From: a virus
Virus record (IMG/VR): IMGVR_UViG_3300030109_001467
Span: 1-48,048 of that record
Strand: one strand, 5' to 3'
DNA length: 48,048 bases
Shown here: in pieces, positions 41,584 through 48,048 of the stretch
Layout: the number at the start of each line of letters is the position of its first letter
How positions within the stretch are numbered: position 1 is the stretch's first letter
Program-made: the position numbers and the translations under genes
The notes under the pieces: model-generated
The model's database searches: none
Seen by the model: only the letters and a program-made list of their open reading frames with translations
What the model was told of the DNA's origin: nothing

Positions 41584-41859
41584 ATGGCGTTTAAAATGAA
41601 AGGCCCGTCACTACTAAAGATGACATCAGCTTTAAAACAAACTGATAAAGAAAAAAGACTGTTAGAGATAAAAAGGCAGAGAGCGTTATTAAATAATAAG
41701 AAAGAGTTTGAAGAAGAAAAAGAACCAGAAACCTTTGAATATAATGATAGTGAAAGAAAAGTTGTAGGTGGTGGCGTGGCAGGTGGTCCTGGAGATTTTT
41801 ATAAACAGGCAAAAAAATTAATAAATCTTGATTATGGGGTAAAACCTATAAATGAATAA
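41584..41859 (+). CDS. Small charged protein with MAFKMKG N-terminus
   Basis: A 91-residue protein. Residues 1-20 (MAFKMKGPSLLKMTSALKQT) share MAFKM and a following S-A/P-L-K-Q with genes at 670 and 1260. The middle is a short Lys/Glu helix and the end is Gly-rich (VVGGGVAGGPGDF). It is the last gene of the plus arm; a bidirectional hairpin terminator starts 2 bases after its stop. No family recognised. Confidence 0.6.
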   Translation: MAFKMKGPSLLKMTSALKQTDKEKRLLEIKRQRALLNNKKEFEEEKEPETFEYNDSERKVVGGGVAGGPGDFYKQAKKLINLDYGVKPINE

Positions 41860-41860
41860 T

Positions 41861-41890
41861 AAAAAAAAAGGGGCGTGAGCCCCTTTATTT
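41861..41890. terminator. Bidirectional terminator with GNRA loop between arms
   Basis: A run of A (41861-41869), stem GGGGC (41870-41874), loop GTGA (75-78), stem GCCCC (79-83), then TTTATTT. AAA/TTT pairs extend the stem. The A run is a U run on the opposite transcript, so it can end both the plus and the convergent minus operon. C(GUGA)G is a GNRA tetraloop. Confidence 0.9.
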
Positions 41891-42089
41891 AATTTAGTAC
41901 TGAATTTTTTTGTTGTTGTACTTCAACCCTGACTTCTTGAGCTAAGCTTTTAATATTTTGCATAGCTTTTCTAAGTCTAGTTCCTGCTGAATTATTACCT
42001 TCAACAAATTTTTCCGCGTCAGTTTCTACGTTGTTAAACTGATCACTCATTTTTTGTAGCAATTTAATTACATTGTTTTCTCCGTACAT
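41889..42089 (-). CDS. Histone H1-like Hc1-family protein
   Basis: A 66-residue, mainly helical protein. The segment DQFNNVETDAEKFVEGNNSAGTRLRKAMQNIKSLAQEVR matches the Hc1 family found in Bacteroidetes and some of their phages, with the hallmark 'GN..AGTR.RKAMQ..K.LAQE.R'. It lacks the long Lys/Ala tail of chlamydial Hc1, as do Bacteroidetes forms. It probably binds and compacts DNA, either phage or host. It is the last gene of the minus arm; its stop lies in the terminator tail, and its leader is A/T-rich. Confidence 0.78.
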   Translation of the reverse strand: MYGENNVIKLLQKMSDQFNNVETDAEKFVEGNNSAGTRLRKAMQNIKSLAQEVRVEVQQQKNSVLN

Positions 42090-42099
42090 ATTTATTTAT

Positions 42100-42498
42100 T
42101 TAAAATTTATAAGATATTCCTAATTTAAACTCACCTTCTGAATCTTCTTTTGTAGACATCATATAGTTTGGTTCTACATATAACTCATCCCATACTTTTA
42201 TAGAATAACCTACGCCAAACGTCATATTGTCCATAGTTGAATCAGTCGGGGCTTGTACAACCGCGTAGCAGTTACTAAAATAGTATCTACCCCACATATC
42301 GTACTCTTCACCGTTTTTTACAAGGCCTAAAGTAATGTTATCGTTTAACATATACCCAACTCCCATGTTATCGGTGATGCTTGACATTTCCCACTCTGCG
42401 TCATCCTCTGGCATATTTATAGTTGTTACAGCCATAAACTGTGCAGAGCATAAAATTGTAGCAAGAGCAAAACTTGCCGTTAAAAATAGTTTTTTCAT
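42100..42498 (-). CDS. Small outer-membrane beta-barrel-type protein
   Basis: A 132-residue protein from ATG at 42498. The open frame extends further upstream but would overlap the reductase gene, and the later Met gives a clean signal peptide MKKLFLTASFALATILCSAQ. The mature part has alternating strands with GVGYMLNDNITLGLV, DNMTFGVGYSIKV and a last strand ending ...FKLGISYKF, with terminal Phe as in barrel proteins. It would sit in the host outer membrane. In a replication operon this is unusual. A surface change such as superinfection exclusion is a guess. Confidence 0.7.
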   Translation of the reverse strand: MKKLFLTASFALATILCSAQFMAVTTINMPEDDAEWEMSSITDNMGVGYMLNDNITLGLVKNGEEYDMWGRYYFSNCYAVVQAPTDSTMDNMTFGVGYSIKVWDELYVEPNYMMSTKEDSEGEFKLGISYKF

Positions 42499-42512
42499 AA
42501 TAATTGTTTTAG

Positions 42513-44384
42513 TTATAAGCTTGTTATTTCGCAAGATCCACCGGCACAAGCTAATTCACCGGATAAATCCGTGTTGTCATCAGACTCTACAATTTTAGAT
42601 AAATCTATTTCTTGAAGAGCTTTTGACATTTCATCATACTTAGTTTTAGTAACGTCCTCAAACGGAGCTTGTGTATATGTTCCTCCGTCGTAAGGCAATA
42701 CAGATAAACCATTATAGTTGTCTCTGTTTTTCCACATCCATTCACCAGCTTTTTCCCACTCGTTTTCTTTTAATGATATTGTAGCTGAAACATTGTGAGT
42801 GTTACTTCCTGATTTATGTCCAGGTTTAACCCACTCTGTAGCTATTTTCTTTACACGATCTAAAAGATCAAAAGCAGATTCAGTTCTAATAATAGAACCT
42901 TTTGGTGCGGCCTGTGGTATTTCTATAACCGCAGTATCATGAGGTCTAAAGTATTCATCTTCTATAAGTTCCGGGTGGTGTATAGCAAGATAGTTATAAA
43001 TTGCTTCGTTTTTACCCACGCGCATTCTACGGATGTAATACTTATTATGCCAAGCATGTATACCTGATGATGTTCCGAGTACTAGAGATGTTGTGCCCGC
43101 AGGTTTAACGCACGTTGTACGGGCTGCAGATTTAATACCTATAGTCTTAGCTGTCATTCTATTCATCATTTTAACATGGTCAGCGGCTTCATGTACATTT
43201 AATTTAAGAACCTTGCCAGAGGCTATTCCTGTCATTGACACTCCTATAAGAGCATCTTTTTCAGTGGTCTCTTGCCAAACTTCTCTTAAATAATGAAACT
43301 CTGTGTAACCAGCTTGTAACGTACCTATAAATGAAGCAGCAGCAACTCTATCGTTTAATTCCTCTTGCGTGTCTACATCTGATACGTTTACTTCACATAA
43401 GTTACAAAATTGAAAAGGACGAAGGGCTATTTCACAACATGGATTAGTTCCCCAGTCTTTATCGTTATTAAAATATATACCAGGTTCTCCAGAACCAGAT
43501 AACTCTATACGTTTCCATAAGTCCATAAAAAAGTCTTTAGTTATTTTATGTCTCATAAGTACCGCAGAGTTATTTGCTCTACCTCTTTGTGGATTAACTT
43601 CCCACCAATTACCTGATTTACACGAAATCATTTCTTCGTCGTACGCTGAAAATAGCGATATAAGCGCTGCCCTACGTATACCACCGGCCAAAACGGCATC
43701 GGCAATATGACATATAATATCATGGACTTCCAACGACGAGAGTTTTTCTCCATCTTGTTTTGCATCTAATATTCCTTTAATTTTCACTAAACACTCTCTT
43801 AATGGTTGCGGTCCTGGTGCTTTTCCTCCAGAGGTCACGAGACGTGCTCCCTTGGGTCTAATATCAGAATAATCAAATTTGATCTTAGATGATCTCTTAG
43901 AGCCTAAATAAGACTTAATTAAAACTTTTATTGCGTCTGACCAGCCTTCAATGCTATCACCAATAACAAATCTACGTTTTCTTACAGCATGGGGCTTTAT
44001 TATTTCTGGTAGCTTTTTAATGTTATGTAATTGTACTGAGTAACCTACACCACAACCTGATAACAATAAAAACATAACTTCACTAAAAGCATCAATATGG
44101 TCAATAGGCAAATAGGCACAATTATAAAGTCTATTAGGACTAATTTCAATAGGCTTGCCACCGAATTGCAGCGATCGCATTGACGGGAGGACTTTCTTTT
44201 CATATACATATTTATAATAAGTGTTTATATCGTTTTCTAAACTTGGATATTTTCTTACATGCATAGCTTTATTACGATCAACTAATTCTTCCCAAGTTTC
44301 TCTTCGTTGTAACTCAGGAATATATTTAGCATATTTCATATGCACTGTTATATCCGATAGTATTTTATTATTTATTTCTTTCAT
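42513..44384 (-). CDS. Class II (B12-dependent) ribonucleotide reductase, monomeric type
   Basis: A 623-residue enzyme making deoxyribonucleotides with adenosylcobalamin. Cysteines fit the Lactobacillus leichmannii RTPR pattern: Cys89 (LYNCAYLP), the thiyl/acid motif NPCCEI (Cys316, Glu318; the usual Gly is Cys317 here), Cys327 (FCNLCEVN), and a C-terminal CAGGSC pair (613, 618) in the same CxxxxC spacing used for re-reduction. GCGVGYSV (110-117) and PAGTTS (428-433) are further conserved loops. It is shorter than RTPR (about 739), mainly from a reduced N-terminal part. Overlaps the nuclease gene upstream. Supplies dNTPs for phage replication. Confidence 0.88.
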   Translation of the reverse strand: MKEINNKILSDITVHMKYAKYIPELQRRETWEELVDRNKAMHVRKYPSLENDINTYYKYVYEKKVLPSMRSLQFGGKPIEISPNRLYNCAYLPIDHIDAFSEVMFLLLSGCGVGYSVQLHNIKKLPEIIKPHAVRKRRFVIGDSIEGWSDAIKVLIKSYLGSKRSSKIKFDYSDIRPKGARLVTSGGKAPGPQPLRECLVKIKGILDAKQDGEKLSSLEVHDIICHIADAVLAGGIRRAALISLFSAYDEEMISCKSGNWWEVNPQRGRANNSAVLMRHKITKDFFMDLWKRIELSGSGEPGIYFNNDKDWGTNPCCEIALRPFQFCNLCEVNVSDVDTQEELNDRVAAASFIGTLQAGYTEFHYLREVWQETTEKDALIGVSMTGIASGKVLKLNVHEAADHVKMMNRMTAKTIGIKSAARTTCVKPAGTTSLVLGTSSGIHAWHNKYYIRRMRVGKNEAIYNYLAIHHPELIEDEYFRPHDTAVIEIPQAAPKGSIIRTESAFDLLDRVKKIATEWVKPGHKSGSNTHNVSATISLKENEWEKAGEWMWKNRDNYNGLSVLPYDGGTYTQAPFEDVTKTKYDEMSKALQEIDLSKIVESDDNTDLSGELACAGGSCEITSL

Positions 44385-44838
44385 TTATTAATTCTATTAC
44401 TTTATCACATTCTTTTTGATTCTGAGGTTTATATAAAGTCACATGTTCCATATGTTCTTTTACAAACTTTTTAAACATTTTCCATCTTATTGGAAATGAT
44501 TCATTAGCTCTTCCTTTGCATTCTATTATAAATGAATCACTTATAAAATCAGGTGTATATTTAATATTTTGTATCTTTTTTTGACCTCTATTAACCATAT
44601 CACCTTTTCCGTTAGCTTGTCGTTCATAAGAATCTACATTGAATAAAAAATCTTCTTGTAGTACAAACGTAGCTCCTTCATATACAGAGTGTATCTTAGC
44701 TTTCTTTAAAGCTTGGTACATATACTTCTCTAAACCTGAGGCAAAGGTTATCCCGTCAAAAGTAACTTTCTTACTTCTGACAGGGCCTTTTCTTCTTTTA
44801 AAACGTTTCTTCATATCTATCGTCTTTAAACTTATCAA
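44368..44838 (-). CDS. T7 endonuclease I-like (DUF1064-type) nuclease
   Basis: A 156-residue protein with the PD-(D/E)xK layout of T7 gp3: Glu37 in FASGLEKYM, then YTPDFISDSFIIECKG with Asp97, Glu106 and Lys108. T7 endonuclease I reads SGLE...YTPDF...ETKG, so the match covers every catalytic residue. By family it cuts Holliday junctions and branched DNA, clearing recombination intermediates before packaging. Start is Met1 (44838) or Met9 (44814); both overlap the upstream gene. The basic N-terminus (KKRFKRRKGPVRSKK) fits DNA binding. It overlaps the reductase gene by 17 bases. Confidence 0.85.
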   Translation of the reverse strand: MISLKTIDMKKRFKRRKGPVRSKKVTFDGITFASGLEKYMYQALKKAKIHSVYEGATFVLQEDFLFNVDSYERQANGKGDMVNRGQKKIQNIKYTPDFISDSFIIECKGRANESFPIRWKMFKKFVKEHMEHVTLYKPQNQKECDKVIELINERNK

Positions 44839-45115
44839 TTAAAGATTCTTCAGATAAGTCCTGTAGTTCGTCACGTGCTGCTTGTATGTATAGCACAGCG
44901 TCCATAAGCTCTTCTTGAACATCATTAAGATATTTTTGTAAGCCTTTCATCTTAAGTCTACGTTCATCATCTAGCGTTGAGCCATACTTAGCATAACCAA
45001 CATCTGAACGTTTAACAAATTTATCAACAACGCTTCTAACTACAGGATCTCTAAATCCATATTCTTTTCTTGACGTGATACCTGATTTGGCATCTGATAT
45101 TTCTCTACTTGACAT
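44798..45115 (-). CDS. All-alpha NTP pyrophosphatase-type protein
   Basis: A 105-residue helical protein with VDKFVKRSDVGYAKYGSTLDD, then WL-type helix residues and QEELMDAVLYIQAARDEL. EELMDA is the EExxD metal motif seen in MazG/dCTPase-like all-alpha NTP pyrophosphohydrolases, and the KYG.TL.D loop is common in phage members. It may hydrolyse dCTP, dUTP or dATP/dGTP to monophosphates. Together with the MazG-like domain at 45118 and the hydroxymethylase at 46053, it would shape the dNTP pool. Substrate not readable. Confidence 0.6.
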   Translation of the reverse strand: MSSREISDAKSGITSRKEYGFRDPVVRSVVDKFVKRSDVGYAKYGSTLDDERRLKMKGLQKYLNDVQEELMDAVLYIQAARDELQDLSEESLIDKFKDDRYEETF

Positions 45116-45117
45116 AA

Positions 45118-46056
45118 TTAATCTTTTTTAAATGTTCCGTTAACCATCTTTCCAGTTCTGTTTTTAATCTCGTAATAAGCTTGGTCAATACAACCTTCAA
45201 TAGGCTCACCGATAAGCTCGGCTAAATTAACTAACACAACAACACAATCGCCAATACCATCAATGGCTTCCATATCGTTACCCTTTAATATAGCTCTACA
45301 AGTCTCGCCAACCTCTTCAACAAGTTTTAATGCTTGTGTTTTAGGATCACCTTTGTCATACAAACCTCTTTCATCAGCCCACTCTCTAATTAATTCAAAC
45401 TGGGGATTTGGCATGCACTCGCAAGGGTTGTTTTCATCACAGCACTCAAAGTCCATTGGTTTAGCTGATCGCTCACTTGCGCCCGCTGGAGATAAAGCAC
45501 CTGATCTAGTTTTACCGTTATATTGATCTACTAAATTCATTTGCTTAGCATTGTCTAACTCGTGATGACTATAAACATCATGGTTATCAAACCATCTAGC
45601 AAAAGCTTTATTGTACACGTAACACCTGTTGTTTGTAAACTGAGATGTTTTAACATTATCCATTATCCAATCAATTGATTTTTTAGTAATTCCAACTGGA
45701 CCACTGTCTGTCTCCCATTGCATACCTATTTTATCCATAAGTTGCCCTTTTAGTTTATTGACTGGACAAGGGAATGTCGTAGTCATTTCCGTTACATTTA
45801 TTCTCATATTATTTATTCTTATTTGGTTTACTGGTTTATATAAATCTTTGTAAAGTTTTCTATCAACTCTATAGCCTAAAGCTTTTTGTAAGGCTATTTC
45901 TCTTTGTGAGACCAAATCAATATCTGTAGTAGACATTATAACTTGATATTCATCTTTATTATAGCCTTGTTGATGTTCAACTCTTTCCTCAAGATCTGTC
46001 GTTACCCCTATTTTCTTACCCGGGATATGGTATAAGTAGTACATTTTATCTATCAT
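45118..46056 (-). CDS. GIY-YIG-like / Cys-rich / MazG-like fusion protein
   Basis: A 312-residue protein in three parts. Residues 5-60 (YYLYHIPGKKIGVTTDLEERVE, later QREIALQ) look like a divergent GIY-YIG nuclease domain in which GIY reads YLY and YIG reads KIG; the conserved Arg25 and a later Glu are present. Residues about 204-214 are ECCDENNPCEC, a possible zinc site. Residues 220-300 form a MazG-like pyrophosphohydrolase with EEVGE (247-251) and EAIDGIGD (263-270), the EExxE...ExxD metal motif. It starts with an ATGA overlap with the hydroxymethylase gene, so the two are made together. Confidence 0.65.
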   Translation of the reverse strand: MIDKMYYLYHIPGKKIGVTTDLEERVEHQQGYNKDEYQVIMSTTDIDLVSQREIALQKALGYRVDRKLYKDLYKPVNQIRINNMRINVTEMTTTFPCPVNKLKGQLMDKIGMQWETDSGPVGITKKSIDWIMDNVKTSQFTNNRCYVYNKAFARWFDNHDVYSHHELDNAKQMNLVDQYNGKTRSGALSPAGASERSAKPMDFECCDENNPCECMPNPQFELIREWADERGLYDKGDPKTQALKLVEEVGETCRAILKGNDMEAIDGIGDCVVVLVNLAELIGEPIEGCIDQAYYEIKNRTGKMVNGTFKKD

Positions 46057-46703
46057 ATTTTATCGTTATATAAATGCATATTGTGTGCGAAATGATAATA
46101 TACACCCGGTTCAATATTTAATTCATTAGAGACCATCTTTTGCAGCTTAGAAAAACAATATTGGTCATTACAAAAACCAAACCATAAATCATTACTACGC
46201 ATTGTTACGCACATATCAAGTCTACCATGTAATATTGTAAACTGCACGGCGTAGGTACAAGGCGTGTCTGTCTTATAATCTGGATGTTCTTTACCATCGT
46301 ATATAGATATACAAGCTTGTCTAGTCTCAGGATTATCTTTTAATAGACCAACAATATAACCTAGTTGTGTTGTGTGGTTGTAACCACGCTGCCATTGATA
46401 ACCGTAGTTAGAATTAACATTACCTTGTCGATCAGCCATACGTTTCCATATTTCAGGAACTTTACCATACAGATCGCCTAGTTTAGCTATGTTGCGATCA
46501 CCAGATAAATACCATTGCCATTCAGCTTCAGCATAATCTTCTTTCCAATTACGTTCTCTGTTTATTATCTTGTTGTCTTGTGAGTCTGTAATATATACAC
46601 CTACGTTAAACAAAGCTTTAGTACCTGCAAAGTCAACACCGTCTTGTATTATTCTATCATGTAAGTATTCGTAAGCGTCGTTTGCTGTTCTAAATTTATG
46701 CAT
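46053..46703 (-). CDS. ThyA-family dCMP hydroxymethylase-like enzyme
   Basis: A 216-residue enzyme from ATG 46703 (MHKFRTANDA), chosen because AAGGAG lies 6 bases upstream; a longer frame to 46763 would overlap the upstream gene further. Catalytic Cys149 sits in TDTPCTYAVQF. MRSNDLWFGFCND matches T4 gp42 (MRSNDVVFGFRND), including Asp180, where thymidylate synthases have Asn. This Asp selects cytosine. NSNYG and HNMHLYND complete the fold. The protein ends soon after HLY, shorter than T4 gp42. It probably converts dCMP to 5-hydroxymethyl-dCMP. Thymidylate synthase is the alternative. Confidence 0.75.
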   Translation of the reverse strand: MHKFRTANDAYEYLHDRIIQDGVDFAGTKALFNVGVYITDSQDNKIINRERNWKEDYAEAEWQWYLSGDRNIAKLGDLYGKVPEIWKRMADRQGNVNSNYGYQWQRGYNHTTQLGYIVGLLKDNPETRQACISIYDGKEHPDYKTDTPCTYAVQFTILHGRLDMCVTMRSNDLWFGFCNDQYCFSKLQKMVSNELNIEPGVYYHFAHNMHLYNDKI

Positions 46704-46887
46704 AGTGTTCTCCTTTATATTTAATATAACTAGAAAAATCTTGTATTGTAAGCTCGCTAACACCTGGTGTGATTCTAAAATATGTTTTTGACTTACCGTT
46801 CTTAGTTAATGTAATTGTTTTATTTTGTATATTTTCTCCATTTGTATCTTTATATGATATCGTTTTTTGTTTTAATGTATTATCCAT
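46696..46887 (-). CDS. Small unknown protein upstream of hydroxymethylase
   Basis: A 63-residue protein (MDNTLKQKTISYKDTNG...) with a beta-rich, Lys/Thr-rich composition and a C-terminal TIQDFSSYIKYKGEHYA. It overlaps the gene before it by 8 bases and the hydroxymethylase gene after it by 8 bases, so it is embedded in the operon. No motif recognised. The overlaps and the absence of other use of this DNA support it. Confidence 0.55.
   Translation of the reverse strand: MDNTLKQKTISYKDTNGENIQNKTITLTKNGKSKTYFRITPGVSELTIQDFSSYIKYKGEHYA
46710..46715 (-). promoter_or_regulatory. Shine-Dalgarno site deciding the hydroxymethylase start
   Basis: AAGGAG on the minus strand, 6 bases before ATG 46703. 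This is the clearest Shine-Dalgarno site I noticed. Most other genes have A/T-only leaders. It lies just upstream of the 8-base overlap with the preceding gene and fixes the start of the dCMP hydroxymethylase-like gene. Confidence 0.75.
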
Positions 46888-47164
46888 CTTTATTCGTATT
46901 TAGTTTGTTAAAATAATATTTATAATATTCTATAACTTTATTATAAACATCTCCATCTTCATATCTATTAGGATCGGTGTGCCACTTGCTTTTGTTGACT
47001 TTTATATCTATTTGCCAATAGCTAAACTCATGCTTCCAATCAGGTGATATACCTATTTTAATACCGTTTTTAATAACCATGCCTACTATATCTAACATCT
47101 CTCTTGTCCAATTAAATGGAGGAGGTTTTTTAGTAGGGGCTTTATTCCATTTGTTCCAAGCCAT
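46880..47164 (-). CDS. Small unknown protein
   Basis: A 94-residue protein starting MAWNKWNKAPTKKPPPFNW, rich in Trp, Lys and Tyr. It contains MLDIVGMVIKNGIKIGISPDWKHEFSYWQIDIKVN and a C-terminal helix VYNKVIEYYKYYFNKL. Its ATG overlaps the helicase stop by one base (TAATG), so it is translationally coupled to the helicase. No family recognised. Confidence 0.6.
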   Translation of the reverse strand: MAWNKWNKAPTKKPPPFNWTREMLDIVGMVIKNGIKIGISPDWKHEFSYWQIDIKVNKSKWHTDPNRYEDGDVYNKVIEYYKYYFNKLNTNKDG

Positions 47165-48048
47165 TATTCCCAGGGCATTGGCTCTGTCTCTGCAATAGCA
47201 TCAACGTGTGGTACAAAGCTACCAGATCGTGGCTCCCACGTAAAATGAGATTCAGCACCGTTTTCACCAAGGTTTTGAAACTTAACCTTAAGTACTTTAA
47301 CCTTAGTTGTTTTAGCGTCATAGTCTCTGTGTACTAATAAACCGTGGTAACTAGCATCGTACCATTCACCACCACCTTTAATATTGTACATTGTAGGCTC
47401 TTCCATTTTACCGTCTTGGCCTTTGTACATTTTGGTAGGATGAGCCACAATAAATGTAAGCACGTCGTACTTTTTACAAAAGGCTTCAATCTTAGCTAGG
47501 TAATCCATAGTATAACGGTTTACATCATCTGAGTGTGCATTTGTATCTCTAATCTTATTAAACGGATCAAGTACTAAACATTTAATACCTTTACGTTTAA
47601 CTAGCTCAGCGCCTTTACGTAACACGGCTTCAAGGTTATACTTATCCATATCAATAAAGTAATAGTTATCATTAACATGATTAGTTACTTGTTCCCACTT
47701 GTTACCATCTATATCATCTACACGTGGCATATCCTGCCAGTGTTTACGCATTAATTTGTGCGCGTGTAAATAGACTGGTTGGTTTTCTGGACTAGCATAC
47801 GCAGTTTTCCAACCGTAAAGTTGATTATATCCCACAACCATTTGGTCAACAAAGTCAGACTTGCCGCTACTAGGTACACCGGTAACAGTAATAAACTGGC
47901 CGGTGTAAGTACTAAAAATACTATCAAAGTTTTTAAGTCCGATTTGAAATCCGGGCTTAAATCCGTTTTTAACAAAGTCTTTAAGTTCATCTTCTATATC
48001 TTTTAATGTTGATACATTTTCTAGCGGAACAGGACGCGCGGTGTGTAT
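47164..48048 (-). CDS. Twinkle / T7 gp4-like replicative helicase (N-terminus outside window)
   Basis: The frame is open to the right edge, adding about 69 residues before the first internal Met. The visible part is a RecA-like helicase domain: GQFITVTGVPSSGKSDF with Walker A GVPSSGKS at 47857-47880, YASPENQP, Walker B region CLVLDPFNK, and FIVAHPTKM, where the His is the sensor seen in DnaB/gp4 helicases. It unwinds DNA 5' to 3' as a hexameric ring at the fork. A primase half may lie upstream. It leads the minus-strand operon visible here. Confidence 0.85.
   Translation of the reverse strand: MHTARPVPLENVSTLKDIEDELKDFVKNGFKPGFQIGLKNFDSIFSTYTGQFITVTGVPSSGKSDFVDQMVVGYNQLYGWKTAYASPENQPVYLHAHKLMRKHWQDMPRVDDIDGNKWEQVTNHVNDNYYFIDMDKYNLEAVLRKGAELVKRKGIKCLVLDPFNKIRDTNAHSDDVNRYTMDYLAKIEAFCKKYDVLTFIVAHPTKMYKGQDGKMEEPTMYNIKGGGEWYDASYHGLLVHRDYDAKTTKVKVLKVKFQNLGENGAESHFTWEPRSGSFVPHVDAIAETEPMPWE

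Noticed and set aside
42335-42598. 87-residue plus-strand frame across the outer-membrane and reductase genes
   Set aside because: Antisense to two well-supported genes, with no leader and no recognisable domain.
46053-46703. Plain thymidylate synthase
   Set aside because: Not excluded, but the position that is Asn in thymidylate synthases is Asp180 here, and the surrounding MRSND...FGF.ND matches T4 dCMP hydroxymethylase better.
47751-47990. 79-residue hydrophobic frame over the helicase
   Set aside because: Out of frame with Walker A (47857-47880) of the helicase, which is open through the whole region to the window edge.

Overview
The window looks like most of one AT-rich genome of a tailed, probably podovirus-like phage infecting a marine Bacteroidetes (Flavobacteriia-type) host. 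The phage call rests on a recognisable packaging and head series (large terminase, portal, scaffold-like protein, major capsid protein, connectors, nozzle-like tail protein, ejection-type proteins, tail fibre). The host call is inference from several signals. Most plus-strand genes start after A/T-only leaders without a Shine-Dalgarno site. One gene ends in a type IX secretion (T9SS)-like sorting tail behind Cys repeats typical of flavobacterial surface proteins. Secreted proteins carry short MKK...SAQ-type signal peptides. The minus strand encodes an Hc1-type histone common in Bacteroidetes.

Layout. Plus strand 1-3255: small genes including a winged-helix protein, a putative Zn-peptidase and a GTA-type holin. 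3255-11355: GroES-like protein, candidate small terminase, TerL, portal, scaffold and capsid, closed by a hairpin terminator. 11429-21240: connectors, a very large nozzle-like protein and other virion proteins. 21287-33207: three ejection-type proteins, the last a 3076-residue multidomain polypeptide. 33255-37655: an envelope-directed cassette (membrane coiled coil, exported thioredoxin fold, T9SS-type repeat protein, lipoprotein/outer-membrane-like protein). 37655-41859: tail fibre, small basic Cys proteins, a PAP2 phosphatase and an M15 peptidase. A bidirectional GNRA-loop terminator at 41861-41890 separates the two arms.

Minus strand 48048-41889 is a tightly overlapped replication and nucleotide operon. 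Read in transcription order it holds a Twinkle/gp4-like helicase (cut by the window end), two small unknowns, a ThyA-family enzyme with the Asp typical of dCMP hydroxymethylases, a GIY-YIG-like/MazG fusion, a second all-alpha NTP pyrophosphatase, a T7 endonuclease I-like nuclease, a class II ribonucleotide reductase, an outer-membrane protein and the histone. Together these suggest remodelled dNTP pools and possibly modified cytosine in phage DNA.

The most interesting signals are the phage-borne T9SS-like repeat protein, the putative cytosine-hydroxymethylation route, the domain-rich giant protein with a tandem CCCH finger, a recurring N-terminal SP(L/I/V)KQ-type peptide in small proteins, and a promoter-like motif shared by the only two longer gaps within the plus-strand ejection/envelope region. 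No tRNA, rRNA, CRISPR array, insertion sequence or integrase was seen. The only gap over about 180 bases holds a short unlisted gene (40928-41104).
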